Shown one piece after another: positions 56,608-64,000 of a stretch of 64,000 bases of DNA; the stretch's first letter is position 1; every line of letters begins with the position of its first letter. Where the stretch lies: assembly GCA_037440405.1 (NCBI GenBank), contig JBBIUE010000006.1:32394-96393 (forward strand), read 5' to 3'. Under the pieces are notes generated by a model, which saw nothing but the letters and a program-made list of their open reading frames with translations, searched no databases and was not told where the DNA came from. The stretch comes from JANMGV01 sp037440405 (GTDB lineage Bacteria > Planctomycetota > Planctomycetia > Pirellulales > Pirellulaceae). The position numbers and the translations under genes are program-made.

Positions 56608-59479
56608 AATGGGATTCGACTGAGCCATCTGGCCACGTGACCCGCAGCTCATCAATGACAGTATGCTGCCCCAGCCCCAAATGAATGACGCGCTCATTGG
56701 CACAGGCGAAACCATTGCCGGCGGCTACAGTCGCAGTCCAGTTCTCGTTCCCACACTGGAGTTCAACGAAGGTGCCAATCGCGTCGCGATCAGCGTGTGT
56801 ACCTACCAGTTCCAGCTCGATCCAATGACCATCTCGATGAGGATCGATCGCACTCACGTTCTGCAAGATCGTCAACGGAAGATCGAGATGGGTGGCGACG
56901 AGATCGAGCAATCCATCGCGATTGAAATCCCAAGTCGCTAAACCCCTTCCTAAATTGGGACGTTCAAAATAAGTCCCTCCAAGACTGGCGACCTGCAGTT
57001 CAAAACGATCACCTCGATGCACCAAGATTTGCGGTAACATTCGAAAAGCCATCCCTTCGGAACGAAAATCGTCAACGTGGCCATTGAGGATCACGCAATC
57101 GAGCCATCCATCGTGGTTGAAATCGCCGAATTGCGTTCCGAAGCCAAGCATATTTCGACTAGGCTCGATCAACCGATAACGGCGCGAGGCAATATCAAAA
57201 ACGCCTCCGTGCTTGTGAAGGTAGAGCGTGTTGTATTCATCATAGAAGTTGGTGATAAACAGGTCGATCTGTCCATCTCGGTTCACATCGCCACAAGCAA
57301 TGCCCATGCCGGCCTGAGGTTTCCCTTCGTTGTCGACAGCACAACCTCGCAAGGCGGCTTCATCCCTCAGCAAATAACGACCCGGCTGGTTTGGGTCGGG
57401 ACGACTGACCAAGTAGTTGTTGGCGCTCCAATCGTTGGCGATGTATACGTCATTGCCAAATTGGCGATCTAAATTGGTCACGATCACTCCGAGTCCGCGA
57501 CCGTCTTCCCAAGGAAACTCCGCCGTTCCCAGGCGGAAGGTACCGTCACCTTGATTGATCCAAACTCGATTCTGCTCAATGGCAAATTCCGTCGGACGGC
57601 ATACGCGAGGCGTGTGGTTCGCTCCAGAGCAGATTCGCTGGTAGGCAGCTTCGGCGTCGGCATAATTGATCTCGATGAGATCGGGTAATCCATCTCCGCT
57701 GATATCCGCCACGGTGGCGCAAGACGTCCAATGCAGCCCCTGCTGCTTATACGGTAGCGGAATTTCCTGAAACGTTCCGTCACCACAATTCTCGAGCAAC
57801 TTGTTGACTCCGAAGTTGGCGAGGAACAGATCGGGAAAGCCATCTTGATTCCAATCGCCAACACCAATGCTGCATCCAAATGCGAAGTTCTGCGCATGCG
57901 CCGCCCGTGCAACATCGACAAATTGGGTCGCGGAATGATTATGTAGCAATTGACCGGCTCCACACGAGTTCGGAGTTCGCGGATCGGCCCCCCCCTGAAC
58001 CACATAGAGATCAGGCCAACCGTCGAGGTCAAAGTCCAGGACGCCGACACCTCCGCCATTGCTTTGGTAGATCGTCATACCTGGCTTGTCGAGGTCATTG
58101 CCTCCGTTGAAGAATACGGGTTCCAGAAAGAGATCCCGCCTTTCTTGAAATCGAATGGGGGTCATTCCATAACTCGCCAAGGGAAGACTCTCACTTGACG
58201 GAGATGGAGGAGATTGAAGCTCCGGCAAAGCAAAACCTGCTCGCAGCTTTGCGAGGAGTTGATGGAGCCTCGTTCGAGAGTCGGACGAGCTGCTTATGCC
58301 TGTCCTGCCAATGCGTTGGAGCCATCGATTGGCTTCATCGACGCGCCCCAGCCATTGCAGCTCGATGGCGACCTCGTTCCGAGCTTCTGAAGATTGATTA
58401 CCGAAACTGACTCGTTGCAGTGCCCGCGAGAGCTTTTCGACATGGCTGGCTCGCTCCAAGATAATCGCAGCTTCCTCGGCGAACCCTAATTGAGCCAACG
58501 TTTGACCGAGTCGATGGAGCGACCGCGATCGGCTGTCGTCCAAGGCCACCGCCTCGACAAAGGCTCGGCAGCTTGTTTCCAATCGCGATTCGGACCATTC
58601 TATCTCTCCAACGATGATCCAGTACTCAGGAAAAGTCATCGCGTCGTCAGGAATCGATCGGAGCCACTCCTTCAGTTCCTGAAAATTTTGTTGCGCAATT
58701 AATGCTAAGCCCAGGCCAATCCAACAAGCGGTCGGGGCATTCCCAAAAGCCCAAACCTCTCGGAACAGCGATTCTGCTTCACTCGCGTTTCCGAGATGCA
58801 GTTCGCGAAACCCGCGGCCCAATTTCGGAAGCGGGTCGCTTGGTCTCAGCCGCAAGAATCGCTCGACTTCCTCGGTAGCGTCGATCGGCTCCGACAGATC
58901 GACGAGCATCATCAACTGTCGATCACTTTCTTTATTCGCGTGAAGAAGCCGTTGCAAGCAGCTCCCCGATTCCCAACGTCTTCCTTGGATTTCATAAATC
59001 TGTGAAAGCTGTTGCTGGACGCTTGAATCGTTCGGATACTCGTCGTACAGAGCCTTGAAGCGGCGCTCTGCATCTCGCAATTCGCCCAACTCCAATGCCC
59101 ACGAGGCAGCTTGGCCGGAAGCAAGCAAGTGCGTTTGAGAATGGTCACTCGCGATTTCATCGAGCAACTGAATTGCGTCTCGAATCTTCCCCTTCCCGTG
59201 TAGCACCCGAGCCGCAACAAAAATGGCCTTCGAGTCCGACCGGTCACGAACCAGCACTTGTTGAGCGACCGCCCACGCTTCCTCATAGGCACCCAGTTCG
59301 AGAAGCTTCATGGCGCGATCTCCCGTGGGGAAATCCTCTCGATCCGCTATCTTGGCTCGACGCCGCAGCACTTCTTCAGCCGTCGGCGGATCGGTTTTCG
59401 ACGAATCACAACCGGTGCTTAGGAAGGATAACCAAAGAAGGATCAGAATTCGCGGATGACGAACGACGTGCTGTCCCAT
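56546..59479 (-). CDS. Lipoprotein with TPR, FG-GAP/VCBS and ASPIC/UnbV (CRTAC1-like) domains
   Basis: 977 aa. A lipoprotein signal ends with the lipobox LSTGC (cysteine near residue 24). Residues about 40-420 form tetratricopeptide-like repeats (for example ALELGELRDAERRFKALYDE). They are followed by about six FG-GAP/VCBS repeats, each with a calcium-type loop such as DFDLDGWPDLYV, DWNQDGFPDLFL or DVNRDGQIDLFI, forming a propeller. The C-terminus is an ASPIC/UnbV domain (VTWPDGSVESHF). Such proteins are abundant in planctomycetes; their role is unknown, probably protein or polysaccharide binding at the surface. It overlaps the polymerase-like gene by 62 nt and is divergent from the metal-importer operon. 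Confidence 0.92.
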   Translation of the reverse strand: MGQHVVRHPRILILLWLSFLSTGCDSSKTDPPTAEEVLRRRAKIADREDFPTGDRAMKLLELGAYEEAWAVAQQVLVRDRSDSKAIFVAARVLHGKGKIRDAIQLLDEIASDHSQTHLLASGQAASWALELGELRDAERRFKALYDEYPNDSSVQQQLSQIYEIQGRRWESGSCLQRLLHANKESDRQLMMLVDLSEPIDATEEVERFLRLRPSDPLPKLGRGFRELHLGNASEAESLFREVWAFGNAPTACWIGLGLALIAQQNFQELKEWLRSIPDDAMTFPEYWIIVGEIEWSESRLETSCRAFVEAVALDDSRSRSLHRLGQTLAQLGFAEEAAIILERASHVEKLSRALQRVSFGNQSSEARNEVAIELQWLGRVDEANRWLQRIGRTGISSSSDSRTRLHQLLAKLRAGFALPELQSPPSPSSESLPLASYGMTPIRFQERRDLFLEPVFFNGGNDLDKPGMTIYQSNGGGVGVLDFDLDGWPDLYVVQGGADPRTPNSCGAGQLLHNHSATQFVDVARAAHAQNFAFGCSIGVGDWNQDGFPDLFLANFGVNKLLENCGDGTFQEIPLPYKQQGLHWTSCATVADISGDGLPDLIEINYADAEAAYQRICSGANHTPRVCRPTEFAIEQNRVWINQGDGTFRLGTAEFPWEDGRGLGVIVTNLDRQFGNDVYIANDWSANNYLVSRPDPNQPGRYLLRDEAALRGCAVDNEGKPQAGMGIACGDVNRDGQIDLFITNFYDEYNTLYLHKHGGVFDIASRRYRLIEPSRNMLGFGTQFGDFNHDGWLDCVILNGHVDDFRSEGMAFRMLPQILVHRGDRFELQVASLGGTYFERPNLGRGLATWDFNRDGLLDLVATHLDLPLTILQNVSAIDPHRDGHWIELELVGTHADRDAIGTFVELQCGNENWTATVAAGNGFACANERVIHLGLGQHTVIDELRVTWPDGSVESHFSVVPDRRHRILQSIGLANP

Positions 59480-59771
59480 ACGAGGTTGGGTGAGGATAAG
59501 TGCAGATTGAGGAAAAGCAAGCAGGTTGGAGAAGCATTCTACCGATCCTGATCATTCGTTTGTTCCATCGGTCGAATGCTCAGAAATCGAAAAATCCATA
59601 CTCGTATTCTAACTCAGTTACCTTCGCCATGGATACCTAGCTGCGTCCCTAGGAACAGATCCCACCGATTTGATCCCAACCATTTTCCCGTGAATTCCGC
59701 TTTGAGCCTGCCTCCTTCGCTAAAGTTGCTAATATGAATCGGTGTCTGTTTTTGAAGGTGTCGGACCGCTC
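59480..59771. other. Divergent intergenic region upstream of metal importer
   Basis: 292 bp serving both the CRTAC1-like gene (-) and the importer operon (+). A weak inverted repeat CCTAG/CTAGG (59636-59653) is present but I do not claim it as an operator. TAATAT at 59730-59735 resembles a -10 box. No clear Fur- or DtxR-type box was recognised. Confidence 0.5.
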
Positions 59772-60794
59772 ATGTTAAACCAATCGTCCTCAGATTCGAG
59801 CCTCGGCTCGGTTCGATCAAGATTTGTTCTCTTCGGGCTTATCCTCGCTCAGCTGCTCTCGCTCACCGGCTGTTCAACTGATTCAACATCTGATATGCGT
59901 TCTGAAGTGAACTCCGGAACCCAGCGAATTCAAGTCGTGGTGACGATTGGCATGTTAGCGGATGTTGTGCGCGCGATTGGCGGCGATCGTGTCGAAGTTC
60001 ACTCACTGATGGGTTGCGGAGTCGATCCGCACTTGTACAGGGCGACTCGCGACGATGTCCTTCGTATTCGAGATGCCGAGATCGTCTTCTATTGCGGCCT
60101 CATGCTCGAAGGCAAGATGTCAGAAATGCTTCGAAAGTCGTCGGGCACGCAACGCGTTGTTGCCGTCGCCGAGGCTTTGCCGAAAGAGAAGTTGCTTTCG
60201 AGTACCGACCGCGAACATCCGGACCCGCACCTTTGGATGGATGTAGCATTGTGGCAGGAAGTCTCGCGCGAGGTTGAGCGAGTCTTGAGCGAATATCGGC
60301 CGGACGCACGAGCCTATTTCCAACAACAGCTAGAGGATTGGTTGGCGAAACTTGAGAGGCTTGACGAATATGGCAAGCGGGTCATGGCAACGATTGAACC
60401 CCAGAAGCGCATGCTGCTGACCTCCCATGATGCTTTTCGCTATTTTGGCAGACGCTACGGATTGGAAGTCCTAGCGGTACAAGGTATTTCGACGGATTCG
60501 GAGGCAGGTCTGTACCGAATCCGAGAGCTCGTCGACTTAATCGTCGACCGCCAGATCGAGGCCGTGTTCGTTGAGTCGAGCGTCCCCCCGGATAGTATCC
60601 AGACGCTCGTTCGCGGCGCGGCAGCTCGTGGATTCGTTACCAAAATTGGAGGCGAGTTGTACTCCGACGCGATGGGGGCTCCAGGAACGTACGACGGAAC
60701 TTATATCGGCATGATGGATCACAATTTGACCACGGTCGCTCGCTTGTTGGGAGGCGAGCCACCTGAGCACGGATTCGCGAGTGAAAATCCATGA
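59772..60794 (+). CDS. Metal ABC transporter substrate-binding lipoprotein (TroA/ZnuA family)
   Basis: 340 aa. Lipoprotein signal with lipobox LTGC (Cys34). It is a cluster A-I/TroA-like metal-binding protein for zinc or manganese: ligand residues are His87 (VDPHLY), His153 (PDPHLWMD), His219 (LTSHDAF) and Asp299 (YSDAMG), the same three-His-plus-Asp set as TroA. The His-rich loop of ZnuA is absent. AAGGTG about 10 nt upstream supports ATG 59772; a GTG at 59742 is also in frame. It captures metal in the periplasm and passes it to the downstream permeases. It overlaps the ATPase gene by 4 nt (ATGA). Confidence 0.92.
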   Translation: MLNQSSSDSSLGSVRSRFVLFGLILAQLLSLTGCSTDSTSDMRSEVNSGTQRIQVVVTIGMLADVVRAIGGDRVEVHSLMGCGVDPHLYRATRDDVLRIRDAEIVFYCGLMLEGKMSEMLRKSSGTQRVVAVAEALPKEKLLSSTDREHPDPHLWMDVALWQEVSREVERVLSEYRPDARAYFQQQLEDWLAKLERLDEYGKRVMATIEPQKRMLLTSHDAFRYFGRRYGLEVLAVQGISTDSEAGLYRIRELVDLIVDRQIEAVFVESSVPPDSIQTLVRGAAARGFVTKIGGELYSDAMGAPGTYDGTYIGMMDHNLTTVARLLGGEPPEHGFASENP

Positions 60795-61594
60795 ACACGA
60801 CGTCTACTGAATCCGTGAACACTACGTCTACTGAATCCGTTGTCACGTTGCGAGACGTCAACGTCGTGTACCACCGCAAACCGGTTTTGTGGGAAGTCAA
60901 TTTGGACATTCCCCAACGTTCACTCGTCGGCCTAGTTGGTCCCAACGGAGCAGGCAAGAGTACGCTGCTCAAAGCGATCATGGGAATGGTCCCGACTCTG
61001 TCCGGTAGCGTGTCCGTACTAGGAGAACACTACTCAAAGAGTCGCGGTCGAATCGCCTATGTTCCCCAGCGAGAAAGTGTGGACTGGGATTTTCCGGCCA
61101 CGGTCATGGATGTCGTCTTGATGGGAACCTACGGGCAGCTTGGCTGGTGTCGCCTCCCAAGTCGCAAACAGAAGATGCAAGCCTGGGACGCTCTCGCCGA
61201 GGTCGGCATCGGACATCTTCAAGATCGCCAAATCAGCCAACTTTCCGGCGGTCAGCAACAGCGAACATTCCTGGCTCGTGCCCTCGTTCAGCAAGCCGAA
61301 CTGTACCTGATGGATGAGCCGTTTGCAGCAGTAGACGCGACGACGGAGCGGACGATCGTCGAAGTCCTCCGCAAATTGCAAAAACAAGGTAAAACCGCGA
61401 TCATCGTGCATCACGATCTGCAAACCGTTCCAGAATACTTCGATTACCTCGTGTTGCTCAACATGAGAATTGTCGCCGCCGGTCCAACCTCGACGACGTT
61501 TACCCAAGAGCATTTGCAACGAACGTACGGTGGTCGATTAACCCTTCTGGACGAGGTCTCCGAAGCCATCCGCCGAGGAGAAACGCCGCGATGA
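60791..61594 (+). CDS. Metal ABC transporter ATP-binding protein
   Basis: 267 aa nucleotide-binding domain of a metal importer (MntA/ZnuC type). Walker A GPNGAGKS (50-57), signature LSGGQ (151-155), Walker B YLMDEP (172-177), and H-loop His in VHHDLQT. The N-terminus has an 8-residue duplicate: NTTSTESV twice, caused by a 24-bp tandem duplication right after the ATG. The ABC domain proper begins at about residue 18. It overlaps both neighbours by 4 nt, so all subunits are translated together. Confidence 0.95.
   Translation: MNTTSTESVNTTSTESVVTLRDVNVVYHRKPVLWEVNLDIPQRSLVGLVGPNGAGKSTLLKAIMGMVPTLSGSVSVLGEHYSKSRGRIAYVPQRESVDWDFPATVMDVVLMGTYGQLGWCRLPSRKQKMQAWDALAEVGIGHLQDRQISQLSGGQQQRTFLARALVQQAELYLMDEPFAAVDATTERTIVEVLRKLQKQGKTAIIVHHDLQTVPEYFDYLVLLNMRIVAAGPTSTTFTQEHLQRTYGGRLTLLDEVSEAIRRGETPR
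60794..60841 (+). repeat. 24-bp tandem duplication at gene start
   Basis: Two 24-bp units (60794-60817 and 60818-60841) with very few differences, each encoding NTTSTESV, directly after the start codon of the ATPase gene. The frame is kept. Confidence 0.9.
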
Positions 61595-62982
61595 GCGGTC
61601 CAAGCACCACCCAAGTTCTGGCGATGTTCCCACTGGATTACAACACACGAGTTGTCGTGTTAGGAACCGGACTCTTGGGAGCAGCAAGCGGGCTGGTAGG
61701 TGTTTTTCTCTTGCTGCGGAAACGGGCGTTGGTGGGTGACGCGATCAGTCATGCAACCTTGCCCGGCGTAGCGATTGCCTACCTCATTGCTCTCCGGCTT
61801 GGACAGACCTCCAAGTCTTTGGCGGTTTTGTTGACTGGCGCACTTTTCAGCGGGTGGTTAGCAGCGGCCTGCATTGTGATCCTTCGGAAACGAACGTTCC
61901 TCAAGGAAGATGCGGTCCTCGGAATCGTGCTAAGCGTCTTCTTCGGTTTAGGAACCGTATTGCTGCGAATGATCCAACAACTCCCTTCGGGCTCGGCAGC
62001 GGGCCTGGAAGGCTTCATCTACGGTAAGACAGCAACCATGATCGCTGAAGACGCCATGTTGATCGGAGCTGCGTCGCTGCTGATGGTGGGATTAGCCCTC
62101 GGATTCAAGAAGGAACTCTATCTTCTCTGCTTCGATTCCGATTTCGGTTACTCACAGGGATGGCCCATCGGATTCCTCGATATGCTGCTGATGACAGCCG
62201 TAACGATGGTCGTGATCGTCGGATTGCAGGCAGTGGGCCTGATCCTCATGATTGCCTTGCTGGTGATACCTGCCGCATCCGCTCGGTTGTGGACCTATCG
62301 CTTGAATCGGCTGCTTTGGATTTCGAGCCTGCTGGGGGCGATCAGCAGCATCGCTGGTAGTCTGCTGAGCTCAACGATCCATCACCTCCCTTCGGGCCAG
62401 GCCATCGTGTTGGTAGCGGCAGCATGTTTTCTTTTCAGCTTCTTACTCGGAACGGAGCGTGGAGCCGTCTGGAAATGGCTCCTCCGTTGGCGTCAGTCGC
62501 GGCATTCGTCTCGCCAACATTTCCTGCGCGCTGTGTTCGAGATTCTGGAAAGCCGTGGACAGCCTCCGCTGCAGCGCGGTCTAACTCGCTCCGAGCCTCT
62601 CTCCATCCAAGAAATCCAGATGCGGCGATCTTGGAGTCCTTCCGAATGCGGTCGCATGATCCGGCGAGCCGTGCGAGACCAGTTGGTCCTGCGAATCGCT
62701 CCCGATCAGATTGCCCTGTCTGCTGCCGGAATTCGCGATGCACAGTTGGCCGTGCGTCAACACCGACTATTCGAATTCTATCTGAAGCATCATGCTGAGA
62801 TTTCAGCGTCAGGTCTCGATCGCGGTGCCGATTTCGTCGAGCATGTGCTTGACCATGACATGCTGGCCGAGCTGGAACAACTGTACATGGGACAAGCGAC
62901 ATCCGAGGAAATGCCCGACAGCTTGCATCCTCTTGCGGATGAAAGACCTTCTCATCATCCATCGCGGGAGGTGTCCCGGTGA
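61591..62982 (+). CDS. Metal ABC permease fused to a DtxR/MntR-like domain
   Basis: 463 aa. Residues 1-290 are an ABC-3 type permease (about eight helices; RALVGDAISHATLPGVAIAY is the family signature). After a basic linker, 305-385 forms a winged helix like that of DtxR (HFLRAVFEILES ... LSIQEIQMRRSWSPSECGRM ... LVLRIAPDQIALSAAG). Residues 386-435 match the DtxR metal-binding/dimerisation helix pair: RQHRLFEFYL, then ADFVEHVLDHDMLAEL. His391, Glu395, Glu417 and His418 are at positions where DtxR/MntR have metal ligands. The regulator domain would sit on the cytoplasmic face of the importer. Whether it senses metal or binds DNA is unknown. GTGA overlap with the next permease. Confidence 0.88.
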   Translation: MSGPSTTQVLAMFPLDYNTRVVVLGTGLLGAASGLVGVFLLLRKRALVGDAISHATLPGVAIAYLIALRLGQTSKSLAVLLTGALFSGWLAAACIVILRKRTFLKEDAVLGIVLSVFFGLGTVLLRMIQQLPSGSAAGLEGFIYGKTATMIAEDAMLIGAASLLMVGLALGFKKELYLLCFDSDFGYSQGWPIGFLDMLLMTAVTMVVIVGLQAVGLILMIALLVIPAASARLWTYRLNRLLWISSLLGAISSIAGSLLSSTIHHLPSGQAIVLVAAACFLFSFLLGTERGAVWKWLLRWRQSRHSSRQHFLRAVFEILESRGQPPLQRGLTRSEPLSIQEIQMRRSWSPSECGRMIRRAVRDQLVLRIAPDQIALSAAGIRDAQLAVRQHRLFEFYLKHHAEISASGLDRGADFVEHVLDHDMLAELEQLYMGQATSEEMPDSLHPLADERPSHHPSREVSR

Positions 62983-64000
62983 TCGCGTGGCTGCAAAGTC
63001 TCGACTGGCGATGGTCCCTCGACGGTTGGATCGTGCTCGCTGGGTTATTTTGTAGTTGGTCGGCAGCTCTCCTCGGTTGTTTCTTGGTGCTGCGGCGCAT
63101 GAGCTTGCTTGGGGACGCGATCAGTCATGCAGTGCTGCCGGGAATCGCTGCCGCGTTTCTGATTTCTGGCTCTCGTGGTTCGTGGTTCATGTTTCTTGGT
63201 GCCGTTGTGGTTGGTCTGATCACGGTCTGGCTCACCGAAGCTGCTCGATCCATTGGCAAAGTGGATGAGGGTGCGGCGACCGGTGTCGTGTTCACCACGT
63301 TGTTCGCGATTGGGCTGGTGATGATCGAACGTACTGCTCGTTTGGTCGATCTCGATCCGGGATGCGTGCTCTATGGCGACTTGGAACTAGTCCCGCTCGA
63401 TCTACAAAACGTTTGGGGCTGGCAAGTTCCCCGCGTTGTTTTGACGCTTGCAGTAACGTTTGTACTGAATGTGGCCTGTGTCTTTCTGTTCTACAAGGAG
63501 ATGCAGATCACCACGTTCGACGCGGAACTGGCGAAAAGCCAGGGATTTTCAGCGAGTTTCTTTCGTTACTTACTCGCCTCTTTGGTCGCCGTGACCTGCG
63601 TTGCGAGCTTCGAAGCTGTCGGAAACATCCTGGTTGTCGCGATGTTGATCGTTCCACCCGCAACCGCGCTCCTTCTCACAAAACGCTTGCATACCATGAT
63701 CGCGGTCAGTTTGCTCGCGGCGACGTTCAATGCTGTTTTCGGTCACCTTGCAGCGCTGACCGTGCCAAGTTGGGTGGGACTACGATCGACAAGCACCGCC
63801 GCTATGATGAGCGTGGTCGCCGGCCTTCTGTTCTGTCTTGCCGTACTATTCTCACCGCGCCACGGTTTGCTGCTTCGATGGGTGCGTCGTCTACTGCTGT
63901 CCTCTGCCATTTTTCAAGATGATGTCGTGGCGATCTTGTTTCGAACATCGGAGGTCGCTCAAGCTGCAATGCCCCTTCCTGAGCTCGCAGCTCGTTTGCG
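62979..64000 (+). CDS. Second metal ABC permease with C-terminal extension (3' truncated)
   Basis: The frame starts with GTG 62979, overlapping the preceding stop (GTGA), and stays open to the window end (340 codons). It encodes an ABC-3 permease: MSLLGDAISHAVLPGIAAAF after helix 1, then helices up to about residue 290, with 'SFEAVGNILVVAMLIVPPAT' and MSVVAGLLFCLAVLFSPRHG. The protein continues past the last helix with RWVRRLLLSSAIFQDDVVAILF...LPELAARL, resembling the beginning of a DtxR-type winged helix, so this subunit probably carries the same fused domain as its neighbour. The rest is outside the window. Confidence 0.85.
   Translation, partial: MIAWLQSLDWRWSLDGWIVLAGLFCSWSAALLGCFLVLRRMSLLGDAISHAVLPGIAAAFLISGSRGSWFMFLGAVVVGLITVWLTEAARSIGKVDEGAATGVVFTTLFAIGLVMIERTARLVDLDPGCVLYGDLELVPLDLQNVWGWQVPRVVLTLAVTFVLNVACVFLFYKEMQITTFDAELAKSQGFSASFFRYLLASLVAVTCVASFEAVGNILVVAMLIVPPATALLLTKRLHTMIAVSLLAATFNAVFGHLAALTVPSWVGLRSTSTAAMMSVVAGLLFCLAVLFSPRHGLLLRWVRRLLLSSAIFQDDVVAILFRTSEVAQAAMPLPELAARL

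Noticed and set aside
59636..59653. CCTAG/CTAGG inverted repeat upstream of the metal importer as a DtxR-type operator
   Set aside because: Short arms and no match to a known DtxR or MntR box; not enough support.
63056..63922. Short frames at the right end of the window in other phases
   Set aside because: They are shadows of the truncated second metal permease that starts at GTG 62979.

Overview
This window looks like chromosomal DNA of a planctomycete, most likely a relative of Pirellulales/Rhodopirellula. The evidence is the gene repertoire: a DUF1080 protein, a BBP7-type outer-membrane barrel, a DUF11/SdrD-repeat giant whose N-terminus carries the leader-like motif LEGRRLLAADY, a secreted isochorismatase-fold enzyme, a TPR + FG-GAP + ASPIC/UnbV lipoprotein, a membrane Ser/Thr kinase with a large extracytoplasmic part, and very large secreted proteins of unknown function. 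The sequence is a draft scaffold with two N runs (7605-7614 and 20649-20748). I saw no rRNA, tRNA, CRISPR array, transposase or phage genes.

Layout. 1-3.6 kb: a 5'-truncated DHH phosphoesterase, an AsmA-like membrane protein and a secreted serine hydrolase, all +. 3.7-10.8 kb (-): an operon-like run of DUF1080 protein, large membrane protein and ABC ATPase, then a small CxxCH protein and a receptor-like Ser/Thr kinase. 11-17.5 kb: a Rieske ferredoxin-like protein, an MBL-fold hydrolase, a divergent glucose-6-phosphate isomerase relative that has lost its phosphosugar loop, a glycosyltransferase translationally coupled to a radical SAM/SPASM protein, and a secreted propeller-like protein. 17.7-20.4 kb: a seven-haem cytochrome c with a small haem-b-like membrane protein. 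21.1-26.9 kb (-): the DUF11 giant and the BBP7 barrel. 27-30.5 kb: 6-phosphogluconolactonase, a Gfo/Idh/MocA oxidoreductase, and a secreted isochorismatase-fold protein.

30.7-41.1 kb (-) holds two overlapping giant genes (2286 and about 1176 aa). Read together they appear to be three copies of one module of about 1150 aa: secretion signal, all-beta ectodomain, and a C-terminal membrane bundle. Two modules are fused in one reading frame with a signal-peptide-like segment at the junction. 41.5-50.9 kb: UppP, NadA, an LptD-like protein, a gluzincin-like protease and a GT-C-like membrane protein. 51-52 kb: a repetitive protein with about 17% cysteine and a clear intrinsic terminator. 52.8-59.5 kb: an orphan receiver lacking the phospho-acceptor Asp, coupled to a sodium/solute symporter; a polysaccharide-polymerase-like membrane protein; and the CRTAC1-like lipoprotein.

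59.8 kb to the end (+): a metal-ion ABC importer operon (solute-binding lipoprotein, ATPase, permease, second permease cut by the window edge) in which every junction is a 4-nt overlap. The first permease carries a full DtxR/MntR-like winged-helix plus metal-binding/dimerisation region at its C-terminus, and the second begins a similar tail before the sequence ends.

Most promising for follow-up are the three-module giant proteins, the metal importer with built-in DtxR-like domains, the cysteine-repeat protein, and the two proteins that kept a fold but lost key active-site residues (the isomerase-like protein and the Asn-receiver). Functions for the giant modules and the cysteine protein are unknown and none is claimed.
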